The translations under genes were made by a program, and so were the position numbers. Positions 6,672 through 10,402 of a stretch of DNA of 10,402 nucleotides are shown piece by piece. Location of the stretch: contig BQJH01000087.1 of NCBI GenBank assembly GCA_021604605.1, forward strand, positions 1 to 10,402, written 5' to 3'. The number at the start of each line of letters is the position of its first letter. The first letter of the stretch is position 1. This DNA comes from Hyphococcus sp. Lineage in GTDB: Bacteria > Pseudomonadota > Alphaproteobacteria > Caulobacterales > Parvularculaceae. The notes beneath the pieces were generated by a model. That model was given only the letters and a program-made list of their open reading frames with translations. It was not told the DNA's origin and did not search any database.

Positions 6672-8147
6672 TTAATTCGGGGTCGGATAATTTGGCGCTT
6701 CACGGGTGATCGCCACATCATGGACGTGGCTTTCTTTAAGCCCCGCATTGGTAATTCTAACGAATTTGGCGCGACTTTGCATCTCCGGGATCGTCGGCGC
6801 GCCAACATATCCCATAGAGGCGCGCACGCCGCCAACCAGTTGATGCAGGATTGGCCCAATCGCGCCCTTGTAAGGGATGCGCCCTTCAATCCCTTCCGGC
6901 ACCAGCTTCATCTGCTCGGTCACATCGGCCTGAAAATACCGGTCAGCGGAGCCGCGCGCCATCGCCGTAATGGAGCCCATGCCGCGATAGGATTTGTAAG
7001 ACCGGCCCTGATAGAGAAATACTTCGCCCGGCGCTTCATCCGTGCCCGCAAGAAGCGACCCGATCATCACCGTGTCGGCGCCAGCGGCAAGCGCTTTCGA
7101 AACATCGCCGGAATATTTGATGCCGCCATCGGCGATCACGGGCACGCCCGCCTCACGCCCGGCCCGCGCAGCGTCCGCCACCGCCGTTAATTGCGGCACG
7201 CCAACACCGGCGACAATGCGCGTTGTACAGATAGAACCGGGGCCAATCCCGACCTTGATCGCATCGGCGCCGGCTTCGGCCAGCGCTTTCGCCGCATCAT
7301 ACGTCGCAACGTTCCCGGCGATCACTTGCGCGGCGTTCGACATTCGTTTTACCCGCGCAACCTGTTCAATCACTTTCGCCGAATGGCCGTGGGCCGTATC
7401 AATCACGACTACATCAACACCAGCGTCAATCAGAGCTTCAACACGTTCATAGCCTGCATCACCCACAGATGACGCCGCCGCCACAAGCAACCGGCCGGCT
7501 GAGTCTTTTGCTGCGAGCGGGAATTTTTCCGCCTTCTCTATGTCCTTAACTGTGATAAGGCCAACGCAGCGATAATCTTCATCGACCACAACGACCCGTT
7601 CGATCCGCCGTTTATGGCAAAGCTCGCGCACTTCTTCCTGACTGGCGCCCGGAGAAACCGTGACAAGGTCCACCGCCGTCATCAACGCGCTTACCGGCTG
7701 ATCGAGATTGCGCGCGAACCGCATATCGCGATTGGTCAACACGCCAACAAGTTTGCCGACGCCGTTGGCGTCACGGTTTTCCACCACGGGAAAGCCGGAG
7801 ATTTTTTTCTCCAGCATAATTTCCTGCGCTGTGCGGAGCGTGTCTTCCGGCGTCAATGTCATCGGGTTGACGACCATACCGCTTTCAAAGCGCTTGACCC
7901 GGCGGACATGTTCCGCCTGTTCTTCAATGGAAAGGTTTCTGTGCAGAACACCGATACCGCCATTTTGCGCCATGGCGATCGCCATCTCTGCTTCCGTGAC
8001 TGTGTCCATGGCGGATGCCAGTATAGGAATGTTCAAGTGGATCGACTTGGTCAACCGCGTGCGCACATCAACACCGGACGGCATCACCTCTGACGGACCC
8101 GGCTCCAACAACACATCATCAAAAGTTAGTGCTTCACGAATTTGCAT
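6672..8147 (-). CDS. guaB: IMP dehydrogenase
   Basis: GuaB oxidises IMP to XMP with NAD+, the committed step of guanine nucleotide synthesis, in the cytosol. The 491-residue length is standard. The start MQIREALTFDDVLLEPGPS is typical. Two CBS domains occupy about residues 93-205, a regulatory module that senses purine nucleotides. The catalytic loop GIGPGSICTTR (300-310) holds the nucleophile Cys307. Asp250 in VVVIDTAHG contacts NAD/IMP, IADGGI (338-343) binds phosphate, and the YRGMGSITAM segment (387-396) and RYFQ (403-406) complete the active site. The ATG follows the Ntn hydrolase stop by 9 bp, with only a poor ribosome binding site (AGAAGTGAGAA), so it probably depends on translation from upstream or on an unseen internal promoter. 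Assignment is certain. Confidence 0.98.
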   Translation of the reverse strand: MQIREALTFDDVLLEPGPSEVMPSGVDVRTRLTKSIHLNIPILASAMDTVTEAEMAIAMAQNGGIGVLHRNLSIEEQAEHVRRVKRFESGMVVNPMTLTPEDTLRTAQEIMLEKKISGFPVVENRDANGVGKLVGVLTNRDMRFARNLDQPVSALMTAVDLVTVSPGASQEEVRELCHKRRIERVVVVDEDYRCVGLITVKDIEKAEKFPLAAKDSAGRLLVAAASSVGDAGYERVEALIDAGVDVVVIDTAHGHSAKVIEQVARVKRMSNAAQVIAGNVATYDAAKALAEAGADAIKVGIGPGSICTTRIVAGVGVPQLTAVADAARAGREAGVPVIADGGIKYSGDVSKALAAGADTVMIGSLLAGTDEAPGEVFLYQGRSYKSYRGMGSITAMARGSADRYFQADVTEQMKLVPEGIEGRIPYKGAIGPILHQLVGGVRASMGYVGAPTIPEMQSRAKFVRITNAGLKESHVHDVAITREAPNYPTPN

Positions 8148-8156
8148 TTGAATTTC

Positions 8157-8711
8157 TCACTTCTGCCCTACAAATTTCTCAATACACGGATCACCGGGGC
8201 AACCAATATCCAACGCAATGGCTGCTTTAATCGCCCACTCAATTCGTTCACGCGCGGATAATGTATTGCAGATCGAAAAATCAGCACCGAGAGCATAATC
8301 TACTCCGGATCCACAGGCCCAAAGCTTATTTTCTGGTATCTCCGAAAGAGCTAGCTGATTATCGAAATCCCATACCCTACCGGAAGTGTGCGCCAAAATT
8401 CCATCAAGCCCATAAGAATTGCTAGTATCGGACCCGCGCTGCTGCCCTAAATTGAACTCATGATAAGTTGAGTGTAGAAACTTGAACACATCCAAAACAT
8501 TAGATGACTGTTTAGGAAAATTATCGTTCGCTAGCATCAAATACTCATTGTAGACACTTTCATCACCTGTCAGACCAATTGCCCAATCCCCAAATTTCAA
8601 CCATTTGCTTGAAACTCCTGGAGAAGGCGTATCTCCAATCGTAGATCGGTCATTACAACCTAGCCATACTTCCCTTGCAGTTGAATCATAAATCGCACAA
8701 ATTATGGTCAT
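8157..8711 (-). CDS. HslV/proteasome-like Ntn hydrolase, orphan
   Basis: The 184-residue protein looks like a Thr-type Ntn hydrolase related to HslV and proteasome beta subunits. Removal of Met1 would expose Thr2 (MTIICAI), the expected nucleophile. Asp21 in GCNDRST and Lys36 in SSKWLKF sit roughly where Asp17 and Lys33 lie in HslV, with a short insertion before Asp21. IGLTGD (45-50) matches the GFAGG turn. PENKLWACGSGVDYALGA (126-143) followed by SARERIEWAIKAA closely mirrors the HslV segment PEN.L.AIGSGGNYA...SAREIAEKA. Catalytic activity is inferred. No HslU is in the window. Its ATG overlaps the rlmE stop as ATGA, so translation is probably coupled; guaB follows 9 bp later. G+C is near 42% in 8401-8700 against about 61% in guaB, which suggests transfer. 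Related orphan proteins occur in phages and scattered bacteria, so self-processing or defence are alternatives to proteolysis. Confidence 0.72.
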   Translation of the reverse strand: MTIICAIYDSTAREVWLGCNDRSTIGDTPSPGVSSKWLKFGDWAIGLTGDESVYNEYLMLANDNFPKQSSNVLDVFKFLHSTYHEFNLGQQRGSDTSNSYGLDGILAHTSGRVWDFDNQLALSEIPENKLWACGSGVDYALGADFSICNTLSARERIEWAIKAAIALDIGCPGDPCIEKFVGQK

Positions 8712-9535
8712 GATCGCCCCCTGAAGCCTGTCGCCACCACATATTTTTCTGCCGAATCTGATCGCGATGCTTTCGGTTTCGCGTGTTTGACCACAGCAAA
8801 ATTCTGTTTAAGGCGCGTCAGTAATTGACCCTCGGCGCCGCCTGCAAAAACTTTTGAAACGAACACGCCGCCGGGCGCCAAAACATCTTCGGCATAGTCG
8901 AGCGCCGCTTCAGCGAGCGCGACAATGCGCAAATGGTCCGTCGCCTTATGGCCGGTTGTTGGCGCCGCCATATCAGACAGCACAACATCTGCGCTGCCGA
9001 CGAGCATTTTTTTCAAGCGATCCGGCGCTTCTTCATCAAGAAAATCCATTTCAAGAATTTCAACGCCCGCCACAGAAGGGACTTCGAGATAATCGATCCC
9101 GACGACCTTGCCTCTCTTGCCGACAGCTTTAACGGCGACCTGACACCAGCCGCCAGGCGCGCAGCCCAGATCAACAATCCGGGCGCCTGGTTTTAAGAAC
9201 GAAAACTTCTCGTCCAGCTCGATCAACTTATAGGCTGCGCGAGAGCGATAGCCCTCGGCTTTGGCCTTGCGGACGTATGGATCATTGAGCTGACGCTTCA
9301 GCCATAGTGTTGAGCCATATTCCCGGCGTTTGGCGGTTTTAACATGGACGTTCAGATCGCGGGGCTTGGCTTCGCCCTTCATGGGCGCCGTTTTCGACCG
9401 GGAGCGCTTTTCCGGCTCCCCGCCCAATGCCGTTTTGGCAATATTGGTCTTTTTCACGCGGCGCTTCTTCTTCACGCGGCTATTTTCCGGCGTGGCCTTT
9501 TTTGAGGGTTTATGGGGGGATTTGCGTCGCTCCAT
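8708..9535 (-). CDS. rlmE: 23S rRNA (uridine-2552 2'-O) methyltransferase
   Basis: RlmE (RrmJ/FtsJ) methylates the 2'-O of U2552 in the A loop of 23S rRNA late in 50S assembly. With the ATG at 9535 the product has 275 residues. The SAM motif DLGCAPGGW lies at 122-130. The catalytic K-D-K-E set is complete: Lys103 (AYKLIE), Asp188 (SDMAAP), Lys228 (SKVF) and Glu263 (SAEKYVV). The spacings of 85, 40 and 35 nearly equal those of E. coli (Lys38, Asp124, Lys164, Glu199). The first 65 or so residues are a Lys/Arg-rich, low-complexity extension, longer than in E. coli and common in alphaproteobacteria. The frame is open to 9976, but the extra 147 residues are proline-rich nonsense lying across the opposite-strand gene. 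ATG 9535 has no strong ribosome binding site; a promoter-like box ends 5 bp away. First gene of the operon. Confidence 0.93.
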   Translation of the reverse strand: MERRKSPHKPSKKATPENSRVKKKRRVKKTNIAKTALGGEPEKRSRSKTAPMKGEAKPRDLNVHVKTAKRREYGSTLWLKRQLNDPYVRKAKAEGYRSRAAYKLIELDEKFSFLKPGARIVDLGCAPGGWCQVAVKAVGKRGKVVGIDYLEVPSVAGVEILEMDFLDEEAPDRLKKMLVGSADVVLSDMAAPTTGHKATDHLRIVALAEAALDYAEDVLAPGGVFVSKVFAGGAEGQLLTRLKQNFAVVKHAKPKASRSDSAEKYVVATGFRGRS

Positions 9536-9540
9536 GGGCC

Positions 9541-9568
9541 TTAATAGCGATGTCGTCAGCGCAGGCAA
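9541..9568 (-). promoter_or_regulatory. Promoter-like boxes directly before rlmE
   Basis: On the minus strand TTGCCT (9568-9563) and TATTAA (9546-9541) are separated by 16 bp, and the -10-like box ends only 5 bp before the rlmE ATG at 9535. Transcription would start at or just inside the start codon, giving a leaderless mRNA for the rlmE-guaB-rsmB operon. The absence of a strong ribosome binding site agrees. Pattern evidence only. Confidence 0.45.
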
Positions 9569-9680
9569 GATGTTTTTGTGGAAAATGCTGCGCTTGCGAT
9601 ATTGCAGCGCAGCTTGTCCCCCCACCCGGCTCAGCGCAGATTCGAGGTCTCGCGGGGAGATATTCAGAAGGAGGCATCCC

Positions 9681-9935
9681 ATGGAAGGGATAACAGCTCT
9701 ACTTATCAATCTTCTAATCGGCGCAGTCGGCGGCAATCTCGCCGGCTTGGCTCTCAAAGCCAAAAGCTTAGGCACGCTCTGGAATTCCGTTGTCGGGGTT
9801 CTCGGCGGCGGGCTTGGCTTTTTCGTTCTCGGCATGATTGGCGCTGGCGGCGGCGGCTTATTATGGCAAGTGTTGGCGGCCTTTATTGGCGGCGGACTGT
9901 TGCTGTTCATCGTCAGCCTGGTGCGCAAAGCCTGA
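9681..9935 (+). CDS. Small Gly-rich three-helix membrane protein, GlsB/YeaQ-like
   Basis: The 84-residue protein has three hydrophobic segments near residues 4-24, 33-55 and 60-80, rich in Gly and Ala, with a Lys-containing loop (LKAKSLG, 25-31) and a basic C-terminus (VRKA). Size, helix layout and Gly spacing resemble the GlsB/YeaQ/YmgE family of stress-associated inner-membrane proteins, but sequence identity is too diffuse to be firm. The start is clear: ATG 9681 preceded by AGAAGGAGG (9665-9673), the strongest ribosome binding site in the window. It diverges from rlmE across a 145-bp gap and is followed by a strong intrinsic terminator, so it is probably a single-gene transcript. Its promoter is not identified. 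A 7-bp stem with an 11-nt loop (9588-9612) and a GANTC site (9639-9643) lie upstream. Confidence 0.8.
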   Translation: MEGITALLINLLIGAVGGNLAGLALKAKSLGTLWNSVVGVLGGGLGFFVLGMIGAGGGGLLWQVLAAFIGGGLLLFIVSLVRKA

Positions 9936-9992
9936 CGACTAGGATATAAAACAGCGCTCGATTTGCAGCGCACCATATAATTCTATAAAATC

Positions 9993-10029
9993 AACGGGCG
10001 GGGTGAGATACACCCGCCCGTTTCCTTTT
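9993..10029 (+). terminator. Strong intrinsic terminator
   Basis: AACGGGCGGG at 9993-10002 pairs with CCCGCCCGTT at 10013-10022, a perfect GC-rich 10-bp stem with a short loop that can pair further if one G bulges. The tail reads TTTCCTTTTT. It lies 58 bp after the stop of the small membrane protein gene and should end its transcript. The opposite strand has a weaker T-rich tail, so some bidirectional action is possible. Confidence 0.88.
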
Positions 10030-10069
10030 TCAGGAAATGGGCGGCATTTACGAAAGTGGGACACATTCA

Positions 10070-10402
10070 ATGTCACTAATGGATCAACTAACAGACGTGG
10101 TCGTGGGCCAGGTCGCAGGACAGGCTGCGCGCAAGACCGGCATGAGCGAAGGCTTGGCCGCACAACTGATGCCCATGGCCATGGCGACAATCATGGGCGG
10201 CTTGAAGAAAAACGCCGCCAGCCCCGATGGGGCTGAAGCCTTGGCGAACGCCCTCAACAAACATGATGGCAGCTTGCTCAACGACATATCGCAGCTTGGG
10301 CAGGATAATGTGCTTGGCGACGGCCAAAAAATTCTTCGCCATATTCTTGGCGGCAAGCAGGCGCAAACTGAGAAAGCGTTAGCCCAGACGGCAGGCGTGA
10401 AC
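10070..10402 (+). CDS. DUF937-domain protein, N-terminal fragment
   Basis: An open frame of 111 codons runs from ATG 10070 to the right edge without a stop. It begins MSLMDQLTDVVVGQVAGQAA; then AAQLMPMAMATIMGGLKKNAA (30-50), ALANALNKHDGSLLNDISQL (57-76) and GDGQKILRHILGGKQAQTEKALAQTAG (83-109) follow the DUF937 pattern. In that family an Ala/Leu-rich helical repeat leads to a G..IL.HILG.KQ segment and an S/T-x-x-x-G helix. Function is unknown in the family; a cytosolic, helical, possibly self-associating protein is likely. The frame is open to an ATG at 10037, but that start has its AGGA too close. The start at 10070 has only a weak site (AAGTGGGA), and 10079 is an alternative. It lies just past the terminator, so it needs its own promoter or read-through. 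Confidence 0.8.
   Translation, partial: MSLMDQLTDVVVGQVAGQAARKTGMSEGLAAQLMPMAMATIMGGLKKNAASPDGAEALANALNKHDGSLLNDISQLGQDNVLGDGQKILRHILGGKQAQTEKALAQTAGVN

Noticed and set aside
7042..7472. Plus-strand open frames across guaB
   Set aside because: They are reverse-strand shadows caused by the GC-rich codon pattern of guaB, with Ala/Ser/Thr-biased translations and no ribosome binding sites.
9330..9680. Upstream part of the plus-strand frame leading into the small membrane protein
   Set aside because: It overlaps rlmE on the other strand, and AGAAGGAGG marks the start at 9681.
9536..9976. 147-residue upstream extension of the rlmE frame
   Set aside because: The proline- and arginine-rich translation is the mirror of the real plus-strand membrane protein gene, and the RlmE family start fits ATG 9535 much better.

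Overview
The window looks like chromosomal DNA from an alphaproteobacterium. The evidence is moderately GC-rich housekeeping genes (about 61% by hand count in a guaB stretch), the linkage of guaB with an RsmB-type methyltransferase, and protein sequences typical of marine Hyphomonadaceae- or Parvularculaceae-like lineages. The family-level placement is inference. I see no tRNA, rRNA, CRISPR array, insertion sequence or phage structural gene.

Left part (1-2870). A truncated exported protein runs off the left edge on the minus strand. Next is a tightly packed minus-strand operon, read right to left: nucleoside diphosphate kinase (ndk), a one-helix membrane protein, a secreted DUF1579-like protein, and a sterol desaturase/fatty acid hydroxylase family di-iron membrane enzyme. 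A 115-bp divergent control region separates ndk from a plus-strand DUF4870 membrane protein.

Middle part (2871-4878). The plus-strand genes are DUF4870, a CPBP-family intramembrane protease and a DUF2007 protein with an added membrane domain. Between the first two lies a 350-bp AT-rich stretch without a convincing gene but with two hairpin-forming inverted repeats. The DUF2007 gene has promoter-like boxes so close to its ATG that its mRNA may be leaderless.

Right part (4893-9535). A second minus-strand operon reads rlmE, an HslV/proteasome-like Ntn hydrolase, guaB (IMP dehydrogenase), a YjbR/MmcQ-family protein and an RsmB/NOP-family rRNA m5C methyltransferase. Gaps are 0-9 bp. Two rRNA methyltransferases therefore bracket the committed step of GTP synthesis. 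The Ntn hydrolase is the odd member: clearly AT-richer than its neighbours, joined to rlmE by an ATGA overlap, and bearing a Thr at position 2 plus HslV-like motifs with no HslU unfoldase in view.

Right edge (9681-10402). A small three-helix, Gly-rich membrane protein (GlsB/YeaQ-like) is followed by a strong intrinsic terminator and then the start of a DUF937 protein cut by the window end.

The best candidate for something undescribed is the orphan HslV-like gene inside the rlmE-guaB-rsmB operon. Next come the structured AT-rich region at 3299-3649 and the two candidate leaderless promoters.
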